NCBI RefSeq assembly: GCF_905220365.1
Contig: NC_061138.1
Coordinates: 12,105,814 to 12,169,813 of the forward strand
Direction of reading: 5' to 3'
DNA: 64,000 nt
Origin: Vanessa cardui
Taxonomy: Eukaryota; Arthropoda; Insecta; Lepidoptera; Nymphalidae
Shown here: positions 46,627-58,959 of the stretch, piece by piece
Layout: the number at the start of each line of letters is the position of its first letter
How positions within the stretch are numbered: position 1 is the first letter of the stretch
Made by a program: the position numbers and the translations under genes
The notes under the pieces: model-generated
What the model was told of the DNA's origin: nothing
What the model saw: the letters and a program-made list of their open reading frames with translations, nothing else
Databases searched by the model: none

Positions 46627-47775
46627 GAGAATAAACATTTAGATCCAACACATGGATTCATTACGATGTTTTCCTAAACTCGAACACATAGATAAAATGT
46701 CAGTTTCCCTATCACTGATAGATCTCGTATCTATACATAAACACAAGTACACCAAAACAAGTTGAATAGACTCATGTTGTCAGTGTACTAATTATTGATT
46801 TATGTAATTGGATGCCAATTAGGTAAATTACTTGTGAAATGTATTGCATTGATCTCCAATATGTAAATTGATTGTATATAATACGAGTTAGTACTTAGTA
46901 AGTATTGAAAAAGGGTAACGATTATCGGACTTAAATGCTAATATTGTTTTAGGAGTAGAAGTTGAACAATGTTTTGTCTCTTTCTTTCAAATGGTGATGA
47001 CGATGATACAAAGAGGCAAATCAAATTTAGAGAGTTCGTCTTTTGTTGATGGTGGTCCTTGTTACCGTGAATTTACATATTTAGTAATAGTTTTACGATT
47101 AACAGTTCAATAATTACGAAATATTCGATGCATGTCATACATATAATTTTAATTAGACAATTATGTATGCTTAGAACAAAAATACTTAAACGTAACATAG
47201 TAAGTGTTTTGGTAAGTGAATAGAATTTATTTAATTTAGAAGTACCATGGCATCTTTTTTGTTAAATTAATAAAAAAATATACATCTAAATATTTTATTT
47301 TATAAATAAAATTTAAGCACCGGCATGGATTAATTGGTACAGCCATAAAAATAAATTTAACCGAAATTGTTTTAATTCCAAACTAGCTGTTTGCTATGCA
47401 GCCTTCGCTTTCATTAGAAGAGACTTAATTTAAAAAAAAAAACAATAAATTTAAAAGACTAAACAAGTCAGACGACTTTTATTACTGACGTCATAAAACT
47501 CACTATCTTAAAACAGTTGTTCAGCACGAACGAGCTATGTCATTCTGGCGACATCGAAGTTTGTACTGATCGGCTATCAATCAAGAGGCGGAACGTGAAG
47601 GTGGAAAATGGGGGGGAAAATGGATATCATTTTTATCTTTCATTCGTTATCGTTTAAGTTAAGTGACTTCATGATGTAAGCGTGTAAAGTATTCTTGTTA
47701 AATATATCGCGATCACGATTTATGTCAGTGGATACATGATGCTCTTAGCTGAAGATTGTGTACTCGACTATAAGC

Positions 47776-48072
47776 CATAGTAAAGTAACAGCCTGTATCC
47801 CACTGCTGGGATAAGGGCTCCTCTTCCTTTAGGGAGAAGTTTGGGTACATATGAGTTGGTGGAATGCACATGTGGCAGAATTTCGATGAAATGAGACACA
47901 TGCAGGTTTCCCCACGATGTTTGCCTTCACCGCCGAGCACGAGATGAATCATAAACACATAATATTAAGCACATGTGTATTATATATGTATGTATGTGGT
48001 GCTTGCCTGGGTTTGAACCCGCAATCATCGGTTAAGATGCACGCGTTTTAACCACTGGGCCATCTCAGCTCT
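47776..48072 (-). mobile_element. SINE-A
   Basis: AGTAAAGTAACAGCC tail on the left, head CTGGGCCATCTCAGCTC on the right. CCATAG occurs on both sides (AAGCCATAG left, AAACCATAG right) and is a likely target duplication. Confidence 0.9.
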
Positions 48073-48112
48073 TTAAACCATAGAACTCGCTAAATAGTTC
48101 AAGTTAGTGTAG

Positions 48113-48350
48113 GTATAAAACAAAGTCGTTTCCCACTGTCGGTCTGTCCTTGTATGTACAAGACTTACTGAGATCTTAAAAATTACGCGATTTACTATTG
48201 CTACTACTACTGCTGCTACCTACTACTGATAGTACGAATTTTTTTTTTTTTTTTTTAATTTTAAAAGATAAAGTTTTTCAAGAGTTTATATGTATAAGGT
48301 AGAAGAAAAATACTGATAAATTTACAGGTTGCTAAGGTGATTCCGTAAAT
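48113..48350 (+). mobile_element. Helitron, 3' truncated
   Basis: GGTATAAAACAAAGTCG start and the family body, with an 18-nt T run. The CTAG end is absent. Confidence 0.6.
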
Positions 48351-48802
48351 AAACATAACACTAACTTTTCGAATACTGCCTGATTCTTACGAGATAGATC
48401 AAAATACATAGTACAGTAATGTACACTAAAAAGGTCTATAAAAAAGTATGGCACGGCATACATCTATATCTTGCGGATAACCTTCAATAACCAATTTTTA
48501 TGCTTTTTCCTTTACTTTTTACGACAAATGATATCTTATTTAAGAAGAGATTTTAAGTAAGTATAAGTAGAGCATTAATACTTATCCAATGAAGTGTTTT
48601 AAATACATTGTGAAAAAAAATGCACATCAATGGTACTTTTGAAAATTGAGATATAAAGTAAAAACGTTAAACCTCTTTTTCTTAAAGTACCTTTGTGGCG
48701 CTTAGGCTTTTCTTTCCTTTCTACTCACACTATATTTATTGATTAGTCTCTAATGATTGTTATGACCGACAACGAAAAAATAATAATTGAATATAAACTT
48801 AC

Positions 48803-49615
48803 TTCTTCTTTAAATAGAATATTATTCATTTTATAATCTCCATGGCAGAGGCATTTGATTTTCGAATGCAGTCCATTCATGTATTTGGGATATTTGTCTA
48901 AAGAATACTCGAAGAACTTCGATATTTTTTCTTTCGTAACATAATCACATTTAGAAACGGAGAGTTCACACATTTTCGTAACAAATTCGTTCCAATAATC
49001 GTCATACACCATCGATTGTTTTATCGTTTTGATCTTCGTTTCAAAATATTCTGGTTTCATTTTTTGTAAAACGAATGATAATCCGTGGAATTTGGCCAAT
49101 TGTTCTATAGATAACTTCGCAAATTCAACAGACATTACGTCCATTCTTGGCATTGTTTTGAAGTTCTTTTTAGTTAAGTTTTCAAGTATTATAACTTCAT
49201 CGTTCGTTTCTTCGTAACTTTTGACCATTTTGAATCTATCCTCGGCTGGTATGTTTACGTTGTCCTGTAAATCGTTGAATATTTTACTTAGTTCATTGTA
49301 ATAAAACGCTTCCTTCTTATAAACTTCTGGTATGGAATATATTCTGAAATCATCATTGCGAATGATTCGTTTTAGAAATATTTGATTCTCTTTGTTTGTT
49401 TCACTCGTTTGGCCACTGATATCTATATCGTATAGTTCACCTAAGAAGTTGTTACCACCTGTCGTTATTTTTCGAACTGTTACATTGTAATGTATGTATT
49501 TTTCTCTTGTTATAATTTCATGTATTGTTTTTTTAACGGGTTCAGAGAACTCTTCATTCAATAAGATTTTATCGCAGTTGTAATTATCGTTTTTCATACT
49601 TATAGTGCTATCCAT
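48803..49615 (-). CDS. EcKL / CHK-like kinase, exon 1 (N-terminal 271 aa)
   Basis: This is a cytosolic kinase-like protein of the insect EcKL family (also called CHK-like or DUF227), whose studied members phosphorylate ecdysteroids or are linked to detoxification. The substrate of this one is unknown. Visible motifs in order: Gly-rich loop TTGGNNFLGELYDI (51-64), a probable ATP-binding Lys in IFLKRII (82), YKKEAFYYNEL (99-109), ILENLTKKNF (143-152), LAKFHGLSF (173-181), and the catalytic loop CLCHGDYKMNNILF (255-268). The exon ends after Glu271 at donor GTAAGT in phase 0, joining exon 2 at 45083. The Met chosen is the first in frame. A further non-coding 5' exon is possible. Confidence 0.92.
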
Positions 49616-50318
49616 GATATAAAAAGATCGATCACTTTATAATAATTCCAAAAAATGTTATCTATATTTTGATTAAGTAGATTATTTTATGCACTTAAAT
49701 ATAAATAAAAATAACAAACTTTCAAAATGTTTTGAGCAGAATGTTTACGAATCCAAAAAGAGGTTTTATACGTAAAACGTTCAATATTTTTCTTAGTGAC
49801 AATTTAAGAACTATATAAACAACACAATCGAATTGAATAATCACTGATAAAAACACCGATATCAACACGCCACAGACAAAATCAACCAACTGACTGTTGG
49901 CTATCTTCAAGTTTCCCGATGTTCATTTATTGCACAACTATACTCAATATATATTTACACAAACATATCCTTTTCATGACGGAATAGAGTTCAAAATTGC
50001 TTGTCAATAAAATTGTTTATACGCTGTGCTAAAATTATTTATACCGTTACATTGGTTGGACGTATCATGTATTATCGGTGTGAAAGAGATAGATATATTC
50101 GATTCTTATTGTGATTTTGTTTAGTTAGACGTTTTTAGTAAATTTGTTTGAAATAACATGCGTTATAAATTAATGTGTAACTTATTACAGTTATGTTTTG
50201 ATATCTGAAATATATTTAATTATAATTTGATTAATTATAATCTGAACTTTTAATAGTACATTTATAATAGTGGTAAAGAAATGACAGTTTTCAATTGCAT
50301 GATATTTATATAAAGTAA
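49616..50318 (-). promoter_or_regulatory. Presumed EcKL 5' region
   Basis: This lies upstream of the EcKL start. On the minus strand TATAAATA occurs at about 50036-50043, and an initiator-like AGTCAGTTGG at about 49888-49897 (minus strand). Neither is decisive. A short upstream ATG frame (starting MNIGKLED near 49920) would lie in any leader begun at the TATA motif. No repeat was seen here. Confidence 0.25.
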
Positions 50319-50607
50319 CAAGCTGTTCCAACAACTTCGTGCATGTTTGAATTTAACAAAAATACAGACGAATTGATAACCTCCTCCATTTTGAAGTCGG
50401 TTGAAAAGTTATAGCTTAAGTTACTCCTTATTAGATCAGCTTCCTGCCTTTGAAAGTATTATCGAAATCGGTCCCGCCGTTTTAGAGATTGGCCAGAACA
50501 AACAGATAAATTGAAAAAAAGTTATTTTGGTATATGTATCGTGTATATATTACAAATGCTATTATTTTAATAATACAAACAGACACTCCGATTATTATAT
50601 GGATAGA
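50319..50607 (-). mobile_element. Non-autonomous Helitron
   Basis: Minus strand: begins TCTATCCATATAATAATCGG and ends GAACAGCTTG before T (CTAG mutated to CTTG). It contains the AAGTCGGTTGAAAAG segment. Confidence 0.75.
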
Positions 50608-50717
50608 CCATATGTCTAAGTTTTGTTAATTAGATAAAAATCTTTAAGTCAAATTTAAACAAATTTCCCCATGTATCCCACAGTTTTTCCTTTTTTTAAT
50701 TCTCTTATTGCTGCTAC

Positions 50718-50852
50718 TTATAAATGCATTCCAATTAATTTATTTTATAGATTTTGTAAATTTCTACAATTTACAAAATCTATAAAAAATATAAAACAAC
50801 CCAGCGATTTGCTTCTCTCCATTCTCCTAAATTAACTGGAATGCATTTATAA
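50718..50852. repeat. Two-tier foldback, 135 bp
   Basis: Outer arms 50718-50742 and 50828-50852 pair at 24 of 25 positions (TTATAAATGCATTCC at the outside). Inner arms 50743-50760 and 50770-50787 pair at all 18 positions (TTTTATAGATTTTGTAAA) around a 9-nt loop. Confidence 0.85.
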
Positions 50853-51369
50853 TCTAATTATTATAAAATATATTTTAAGGTTATGTCATAATCACATCGA
50901 TTATTAAATTGAATATCTAATAATAGAGGTCTGATTTAAAAAATGTTACATCTCTACCATTTGAGTTTAATGATGATTTATTCGATGTTATAATACGTAT
51001 AACACGAGGTATTTAAAAATAAATAAAATAAACTTCATTATGATAACACTGTGGATTAGTAAAAATAATTAAAAACTTATGTATGTTAGGGAATTTTTAT
51101 TTATATTTTTTATTTATGCGTTATATTTCATTGTCTTCCACAACGTTTTAACAAGACGACTACAGGTGATATTCAATTGGATAATGTTTATGAATGACGT
51201 CAGTTAAATAAAAATAGCATTTGATATAATCCTGTATGTGTCAAAATACATTCAGTTACCTGTTTCTGAATCAAAACTATTACTGAGCACTACTGTTACT
51301 AATATAGAATCTGGATCCTTATATCTAGCCACTCGACCAACAATCCTGTTAACTAGCCAAGCCAAATTA

Positions 51370-51647
51370 TCTATATTAATATTATACATGTATATATAAC
51401 TCTGTCTGTCTGTCGTTCTTTCACGGCCAAACTCAAACTAAAACTCAAATAACTTTATGCAATAGAGAAGCATTACACTTTCTTATTGATGGTCAATTGA
51501 AACACTACTACCAAATCGCTAAACCGAATTTGATGAAATTTGGTATGAAGCAAACTTGAACTTGAAGAAAGAACATAAGTCTAATTTTTGCCTGACATAT
51601 GACAACCAACACCCTAAAACACGAGTACAGCCGCGGGCGACTACTAG
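51370..51647 (+). mobile_element. Helitron, different subfamily
   Basis: Starts TCTATATTAATATTATACAT after A and ends GCCGCGGGCGACTACTAG before T. The body has CCGAATTTGATGAAATTTGG. Confidence 0.8.
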
Positions 51648-52126
51648 TATTCTATATATGTATCAGTGACGGTAGTGGGCGGCGATTTGAAGAGGCCATT
51701 GCGTGAAACAGTCGTCTATAAGATAATCTGTATTATGTGACTTTTAAAAAGTATTATTCTCTATAACATTTCTCTGTACTAAAGCCTTTTTGAAATGAAC
51801 AAGAGTTTCTATCAACCGGCTCAGCGTGAGCCTAAAGTCTAGGCTCTCTTCAAATCTTATCCCTTGGAATTCCTCTAAGGAATCGTGTTGATATAAAGAT
51901 TTTATTATTGTAGGTTTTTTTTCTAGTGTATCGTAGTATTGAGTCCTTAAACAAGTCATCCTTATTGAATGATATGAATGCAAAATACCTTTTTGTATAA
52001 ATAAACTGAAACAAGCGCTTTTGAATCCTCATTAAAAAATTACATTAAATTTAAAAGTATCCTATTTAGTTTAAGTGATAGTTTTATCAACAGCATGGAA
52101 GATTATATATACATACGTATATGTAT
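51648..52126. other. Unassigned, small LINE-D remnant
   Basis: AAGCGCTTTTGAATCCTCAT at about 52013-52032 is a decayed LINE-D tail. Overlapping open frames here look like chance. Confidence 0.4.
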
Positions 52127-52427
52127 AAAGTAAAGTAAAGTAACAGCCTGTAAATTTCCCACTGCTGGGCTAAGGCCTCCTCTCCCATCAATGAGAGAGT
52201 CTGGAACACGCTGTTCCAATGCGGGTTGGTGGAATGAACATGTGGCGGAATCGATGAAATTAAACACATGCAGGTTTCCTTACGATGTTTTCCTTCTCCG
52301 CCGAGCACGAGTTGAATTATAAACACAAATTAAGCACATATATATAGTGGTGCTTGCCTGGGTTTGAATCCGAAATCATCGGATGCATCTTAAATGCACG
52401 CGTTCTAACCACTGGGCCATCTCAGCT
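52127..52427 (-). mobile_element. SINE-A, CTTTA tail
   Basis: AAGTAAAGTAAAGTAACAGC tail, CACGCTGTTCCAATGCGGGT, head ACCACTGGGCCATCTCAGCT. A short duplication (GATGCATCTTAAATGCACG) lies near the head. Confidence 0.9.
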
Positions 52428-52564
52428 CTCAAAATTATTGTTCTTTCTTTTGTAAAGTATTCACACGGTAAGTACTCAGCGCCACCCAAATACATTGTTC
52501 CTCTAAGAATCACGGCATGAACCCTGGCTCATTCATCTTTCGAACCGGAAGAGAACAATTCTAC

Positions 52565-52667
52565 CCGTGACCACGAACGCTGTAAAGTGCTCAAAACGTC
52601 GGGATGTCAAAAATAAAAAATAATTAATATACGCGATTCAAATCCGTTATAACTAGTTTTATTTAAA
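52565..52667. mobile_element. Half copy of the 33495 foldback
   Basis: GTGACCACGAACGCTGTAAA, CGTCGGGATGTCAAAAAT and one arm ending AACTAGTTTTATTT. The other arm is absent. Confidence 0.75.
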
Positions 52668-52870
52668 CAATTCTTCCGTTTAATGTTTGGTGGTTGAGTA
52701 TATATGGCCTAGTTGCTTCTTCACGTTAATGCCTGTAATGTAATCGAAGTAAATATATATTTAAATTATTAATAAAAATCCATTCGATTTTTAAATTTAT
52801 CGATTGATTTCCTGTAATCATTAATTCTTCCAATAATCTTCAATTTCGATGTTTCACATGTGAGTGAGAA

Positions 52871-52950
52871 GGGCCGAGATGGTCCAGTGAGAACGCATAC
52901 ATATTAATCGATGATTGCGGGTTCAAACGCAGACTATTGTGAACCACTGA
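52871..52950 (+). mobile_element. SINE-A head only
   Basis: GGGCCGAGATGGTCCAGTGA, then the B box GGTTCAAACGC. Nothing follows. Confidence 0.65.
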
Positions 52951-53261
52951 AAATTTGTGGTAAAAAATTGTGGTAAAATAAAAAATGTAATATAAAAATA
53001 ACATCTGTCAGACGTCCCGTTAATAAGCTTATATTTAAGCTCGTACTCAGTAAAGTATTCAGATCCACAATTTATGTATAACATTGATTACATGTTTTGC
53101 GGTAAATGAAACTATTTCAAAAAACTTGCATGTGTAATGTCTATCTTATCTAACAAGCAACGGAGTGAAGTTTTCCATAATATAGAGGTCTGTCTAGACT
53201 AGGAACACTTACGTGACGTTACTGTTGATATTCTTGCATTATATATGTATAAAATACTAGG

Positions 53262-53885
53262 TGGTAGGGTTTTATGCGAGCTCGTCTGAATATACTGCCG
53301 AGATAGCTCAGTGGTTAGAACGCGTGCATCTTAACCGACGGTTGCGGTTTTAAGCGCGGTTTAATTTGTGTTTATAATTGATCTCGAGCTCAGCCTTGAA
53401 GGATCATCAGGAAAAATGTGGGTTCAGACGCGGGTTTGAATGTGTTTATAATTCATCTCGACCCACAGGAAGGAAAACATCATCAGGAATTCCATGTGTC
53501 TAATTACAGCGAAATTCTGTCACATATAAATACACTATCCAGCATTGGAGCAGCATAATAGAATATGCTCTAAACTTTCTCCTCATAGGGAGAAGAAGCT
53601 TTAGCTCAACAGCGGGATATTAACAGGCTGTTGTTGTTATTGTTGTTGTCTGTATGTGTCCCACGCGCTTATTATAATCTTCCACCTCCATAAAGCAATA
53701 CTTTGTATTCATGTGTTCCGTTTTGAAAGGTGAGTGAGCTAATGCAACAACAGGCACAAGGGACATAACATCTTAGACGTAACAGTAATGATTAATACTT
53801 CTACAATGCTGACATCTATGAGAGGTGGTGACCATTTATCATCAGCTAACCCATTTGGCTGTCCACCTACGTACATGACACAAAA
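53262..53885 (+). repeat. Repeat C split by a SINE-A
   Basis: 5' end CTAGGTGGTAGGGTTTTATG at 53262-53297, resuming near 53660 with TTCATGTGTTCCGTTTTGAA and GGCACAAGGGACATAACATC. Confidence 0.65.
53298..53647 (+). mobile_element. SINE-A with internal tandem duplication
   Basis: Head GCCGAGATAGCTCAGTGG, then two imperfect tandem units of about 75 bp (from about 53340 and 53416), each with GTGTTTATAATT and ATCATCAGGAA. The tail is of GTT units. Confidence 0.8.
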
Positions 53886-54519
53886 TAATATACTGTGATT
53901 TATAGTACACCAAAACAGCGATCTCTTCGAATTTTCTAAAGGATATTTCCAGAAGGAAAATACAATAAAAAATATTTTTTAATTAAACGTCTTTAATGAT
54001 GAACCGAGGCTTCGCTGAGTACACGATTCTGAGTGGCCGGCTGATTTAGGAGACTTCTGTCATTGCTGTTTACACAAAACAAATGAAAATGCCTGTGACA
54101 AAGGCGCACTTTGAGCCGTCGCAATGTTAATAACGTGACTTGGACCATTTACTTGAAGGAATATTGTCCTATGGCCTTCCTTTGAATACCGCTTCGTCCA
54201 TTAAATTATAAATCACTATGTTTTATATGCTAATTTTCCTGTTAAGTGTAATTTTTTAAATATTATGATCAATGTTTTAGTGAATTATTTCATCTCATTA
54301 CAAAAATATTTGATGATTTTCTACAGCTTGCTATATATGGCCTTCCTTTGAATATCGCTTCGCCCATTAAATTATATGTCACTATGTTTTATATACTAAT
54401 TTTCCTATTTAATACGCGTAATTTTTTTATACGTTATGTTCAATTTTTAAGTAAACTATGTACTCATCTCATTTCTAAAATTATTTGATGATAAATAGTC
54501 CCACTTGCCAGGTTAGATG
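53886..54519. other. Unassigned, with a short direct repeat
   Basis: TATGGCCTTCCTTTGAATA occurs at about 54171 and 54336, each followed by similar sequence (CGCTTCG...CCATTAAATTATA...CACTATGTTTTATAT). This is a diverged direct repeat of about 150 bp spacing, origin unknown. Confidence 0.5.
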
Positions 54520-54660
54520 TTGAAAAAGAGTAACTACTGAGTATCTTGCCGATTCTTCTCAGTAAAATCTACTTTTCGTACCAGTGATAGCTTCACTCAA
54601 TATACTTGTTAAATGACGATTCAAAAGTGCTTGTAAAACCCTACTTGAATAAAATATATT
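54520..54660 (+). repeat. LINE-D tail copy
   Basis: GTTGAAAAAGAGTAACTACT through CGATTCAAAAGTGCTTGTAA and CTACTTGAATAAAATATATT. 54661-55381 is unassigned. Confidence 0.8.
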
Positions 54661-55381
54661 TCATTTCTGCGGTATCATCTGAAACGTTAATAAAACACAT
54701 GAAATTTTGAACCAAAAAAATTCCAATTTTGTTATTAAAATATTTGATCGGAATTTAACAATAGTAACACTAGGTGGAATTTATATAAAAAAAAAATCAA
54801 AATATTTCATACAATCAAAAAGTATATTTCTTTGTTAAACGTATGTTGGATTTCGAATATAAAACCTGAGATTCATCTTATGGTCCTCCTCTAGTCCAAG
54901 CTCAAATAGATATACCTTTTGTTTGAGAATAGTGACTATATATTTATATTTATATACACGATTACAGCCACGAAACAATAGACTTGCCCCATTTGTAAAG
55001 TGGGTGACACTCACACCGCATCGTAACAATTATTAGGGCTAATTAATGCATTTCAAATTCTGAGTAAGTTTGATCACTACAATTCTGAATTCTTCATTAA
55101 ACGTTAAGGACGTTAGAAAGGATTTAAATCTAGTATTTGTGAATCTAGAATTTACAACTTATAATAATGATAATGATTATTAAAAATATATCAAAGCAGA
55201 TACTGAATACAAGAAAGGTGATTACAATATTAACTTTATCAGAGTAAGATAATTAAACAAAATTAGGATTTAAACAATCCAATAACTGACATTTTTATCT
55301 ACAATTCCACTATGCCTTAGAATATTTGTTACCAACCATCAAAATTCGATTTATCGTAATAGTATTTGAGTGTTATATTAT

Positions 55382-55498
55382 TTATTAATTACGGGATATT
55401 TACACTGTTTTTTTATTTATATCCATTGAATCTCGATATTTCGGCATTATCTACGAATGAAAAAATAAAAAACATGTTAAATATCCCGTAATTAATAA
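55382..55498. mobile_element. Foldback MITE, ATTACGGGATATTT arms
   Basis: Left TTATTAATTACGGGATATTT and right AAATATCCCGTAATTAATAA are exact inverses. The centre has TCTCGATATTTCGGCATTAT. A related partial copy lies at 58375-58450, and shared ends occur at 22562. Confidence 0.8.
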
Positions 55499-55604
55499 CT
55501 GTCATAATAAAGAAAACCATGTTAATTTAAAAACTTTCTAACAGTTAGTTTACGTATAATATTAATAATAAACTAAAGTTGTCTTCAAAAGGACATGCAA
55601 ATTT

Positions 55605-55755
55605 TGGGTGAATGGGCTAGTATAACTACATGCACAAGGGAAATAACATCTTTGCTCTATTGGTGTGAAGTAAGGAATGATTATTTATTTCTTACAGTGT
55701 CATTGTCTAGTCGCCACTTACCATCAGGTTGCCTATTACACGTATAATTATATTT
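55605..55755 (+). repeat. Repeat C 3' half, diverged
   Basis: GGGTGAATGGGCTAGTATAA, GCACAAGGGAAATAACATCT and CCACTTACCATCAGGTTGCC. 55756-56837 is unassigned; a GC-richer patch at 55850-56010 contains only a 38-codon minus-strand frame. Confidence 0.65.
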
Positions 55756-56837
55756 TTTACAGTATGGAATAATTAATTAGTATCGTCAATTATTGATCTA
55801 AATATCCCTGATTTGACATCTATACGACCAAGACTCATTGAACAAGCCGTTGTGAGTTCGTGTCATGCAAAATTCGGGTAACGGTGTGACGGTAGGACTG
55901 ATGTATTCGCACCGGCCCAACCTTGGTCGAATCGACCCGTTTCACGAGCATTACGACGTCACTTTACCGTTTTATTCAATACTGTCTTTCGATTCGCCCT
56001 TTTAACACCGATCTAACCTATTATACAATGGATTTTCAAAGAGCACGATAGAAATTCTTAAAGGTCATACTTTTTTATTATAATACTACATTTGGCTTTC
56101 ATTTCTTATTTTATTTTGAAGACTAATATTATCTGAATAGCGTCACGTAAGAACTCTGGTTTGACAGCAAGGTAAATAAGGTTATTAGGGTTATTTGTCG
56201 AGAAAATTGTTCCAATAAAATTAATTATTTAGTGTTATAGTATATAATATAATGAAGTAGTATTTTGGGTAGCTGTATTTGTTGCTCTATGATATGGAAA
56301 GCACCTAAAACCTTTGAGATATTATTGATAACTTCCAGTTTACTTTTCTGTTTCCTTCAGATTTATTGGACTATGCTAGTTCATTAGTGTTATATCTCTC
56401 ACATTGGAAGAATTTATGCCATATGTACCCTATATTAATTTAGTTAGGACTATCTTTTTGATACTTAAAATATTTATAATTTTATTAATATAAACATATA
56501 GCATACGTGTCACGCGAAATATTATAGTTATATATGCATGTACATAAAGGCTTGCAGCGCATACTACAAATTAGCTAGCATTATATAACCGAATCTACTA
56601 GCGACATCTATCGCTATATATTTCCGGAAATCGTTAAATAAATTACTCAGTGGAGCTAACTGCACTAATTATTTTGTATTTAACGACGCTTCGAGGTTCA
56701 AACGATCCGTAATTCATCAAACTTGCAACCAACAGAAAGCGGTCGTTTTAAATGGTAGTCATTAATTATTATGGAATCGGGTTGTCAGGGTTACCACGAT
56801 TTAGTGGATTTAATAATTACATAAAATAATATAACAT

Positions 56838-57056
56838 AAATATTAATATTGGACAACATCACATACATTACTCTGATCCCAATGTAAGTAGCTGAAGCAC
56901 TTGTGTTATGGAAAATCAGAAGTAACGACGGTACCACTAACATCCAGACCCAATACAACATAGAAAACTAATGAATTTTCTACATCGACTCGGCCGGGAA
57001 TCGAACCCGGAATCTCGAAGTGCCCATACCCTTGTAAATCGAGTCCGTGGTCGATT
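56838..57056 (-). mobile_element. SINE-B
   Basis: ATATTGGACAACATCACATA (tail side), CTCTGATCCCAATGTAAGTA, and the tRNA-like part with GGGAATCGAACCCGG (B box on the minus strand). Confidence 0.9.
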
Positions 57057-57421
57057 GCACATTTACATTCGACAGTTTACAATGTGACAAAACAGATTGT
57101 AATACACAAGCAAGATTGTGACATATACAAGCGTATTTTCAAAATATTTCAGCCCTAGGTAGTTTGGAAAAGCAGTCATTGTGGCGGGAGATTTATTTAT
57201 TTTATTCAGGAACAAGGTCATTTTTGTCGGACCGTACGATTCCATTTTGTGTGTTGTTCCTTTCTATTATATCCACATTATCATAATTTTGTTAAGCGTT
57301 CGATGCGATTTCAATACTATTCCTGATTCCTGTTGAATATAAAGTAATCCAGATTGAAGAAAAATTATATAACGTAATAGTAATAATATAGAAGTAGTAA
57401 CATATAATTATAGATGATAAA

Positions 57422-57662
57422 AAAGCGTGAAGTAATACCTGTTGACTTCCAAGCAGGATATATTGATTTAAATAATTGTAGTTAACTAAGTTACCTTTGT
57501 ATTTTTTAAATGTTTCTCGGTAGAATCTACTCTTCGAACCGATGGTAGCTTCACTTAATTGTAAAATGACGATTTAAAACTGCTTGTAAAAGCCTACTTG
57601 AATAAAGTTTATTTTGATTGATTTTTAAACAGCCTGTAAATTTCCCACTGCTGGGCTAAAGC
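57422..57662 (+). repeat. LINE-D tail followed by a SINE-A fragment
   Basis: TGTTGACTTCCAAGCAGGAT and AAAGCCTACTTGAATAAAGT belong to LINE-D. From 57629, CAGCCTGTAAATTTCCCACT is the end of a minus-oriented SINE-A. Confidence 0.75.
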
Positions 57663-58513
57663 CTAATTGATTTTCATTTCTGCTTTATATGTAATTGTTT
57701 ATAAATGTTTTAGTATTAACTAATTATTACTGTTTGGTGACGGAATAACTGCTGAGTGGGTTACCATAATATAGGACTAAGCAAAGTCAAATTTAATGTC
57801 AACGTTTATATCATTGACACCGGTAATGTTAAGAAAAGCGTATGTACAGCGTAACTGTGAGACAATTCGGACATTTTATAATTCGTTTGTGTATCGAATG
57901 TTTTTTGTTTTTTTACAGATTCTCCCCTTCAAATAAAAAACAAGATGCAACAAATGTATATTAATACATTTATTCGAATTTCGACTTTGATAACAAACAA
58001 ATTAATAAAAATTAAGAGTAAAATTGCTGACATTCTTTTTTGATATAAAGCCTCTCGGTGTCGGAAACTTCACGAGCCGTTAATGTTCCGTCATAATGGA
58101 ATTAGTGAAGATTTTACTTAACTACTTGGACATAATGTCTCAATAGATTACACTTAAGCGAACTTAAATTGATCGATTGAACGATTGAAACTACAATCGA
58201 TACTTTTATGTTTTAGGTAAATTGTTAAAGTTTTATCTCAATTAGATAACTAGTTTTGACATCAACAAACAAACTTACCCATTACTTTTAAGTATGTAGT
58301 ATATTTTCAATTCACATGGTTATTTTTATTATTACAAATATATAAAATGGGATACTTAGCTTGTTTTTTATTTTTATTAGGTGGAGCTCGATATTTCGAC
58401 ATTATCTACGAATGTCTTATTAACGATACTACATTTCCTTACATCTATATTAAATATGCCGTTTTATATACTTGTAGTATATGTTATATATTATGATCAA
58501 ATGTAGATAGATA
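57663..58513. other. Unassigned, with partial foldback 58375-58450
   Basis: Only GGAGCTCGATATTTCGACAT with ATCTACGAATGTC (foldback family of 55382) is recognised. Confidence 0.45.
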
Positions 58514-58905
58514 TGAGTCGAGACGGCCCAGTGGTAAGAACGCGCGCATCTTAACCGATGATTGCCGGTTCAAACCCAGGCAAGCACTGCTGATTCATGT
58601 GCTTAATTTGTCTTTATAATTCATCTCGTGCTCAGCGGTGAAGGAAAACATCGTCGTCAACAACATGAGGAAACCTGCATGTGACAAATTTCATCAAAAT
58701 TCTGCCACATGTGTATTCCACCAACTCGTATTGGAACAGCGTGGTGGAATGAATGGAATATATGTATGTATATGTATGTATATATGTATATATATGTATG
58801 TATGTGTGTATGTGTGTGTATGTGTGTATATATCTGTGTATAAAAAGTATAAGTATATAAAATGTATTAAAATAATTAATTGTGTGAATGTATATGTGCG
58901 TGAGA

Positions 58906-58959
<54 letters not shown>

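Larger units (their letters stand above)
45084..48802 (-). other. EcKL intron filled with repeats
   Basis: A 3719-bp intron with donor GTAAGT (48802 downwards) and acceptor CAG (ending 45084). It contains repeat C at 45276-45521, a decayed SINE-A at 45905-46040, SINE-B at 46418-46626, SINE-A at 47776-48072 and a Helitron fragment at 48113-48350. The rest is unassigned. Confidence 0.85.

Noticed and set aside
49722..49910. 62-codon hydrophobic frame upstream of the EcKL gene
   Set aside because: It has no ATG start and no homology that I recognise. Probably part of the promoter or leader.
55850..56010. 38-codon minus-strand frame in a GC-richer patch
   Set aside because: Short and without splice sites or recognisable similarity. 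The CRE-like ACGACGTCAC alone is not evidence of a promoter.
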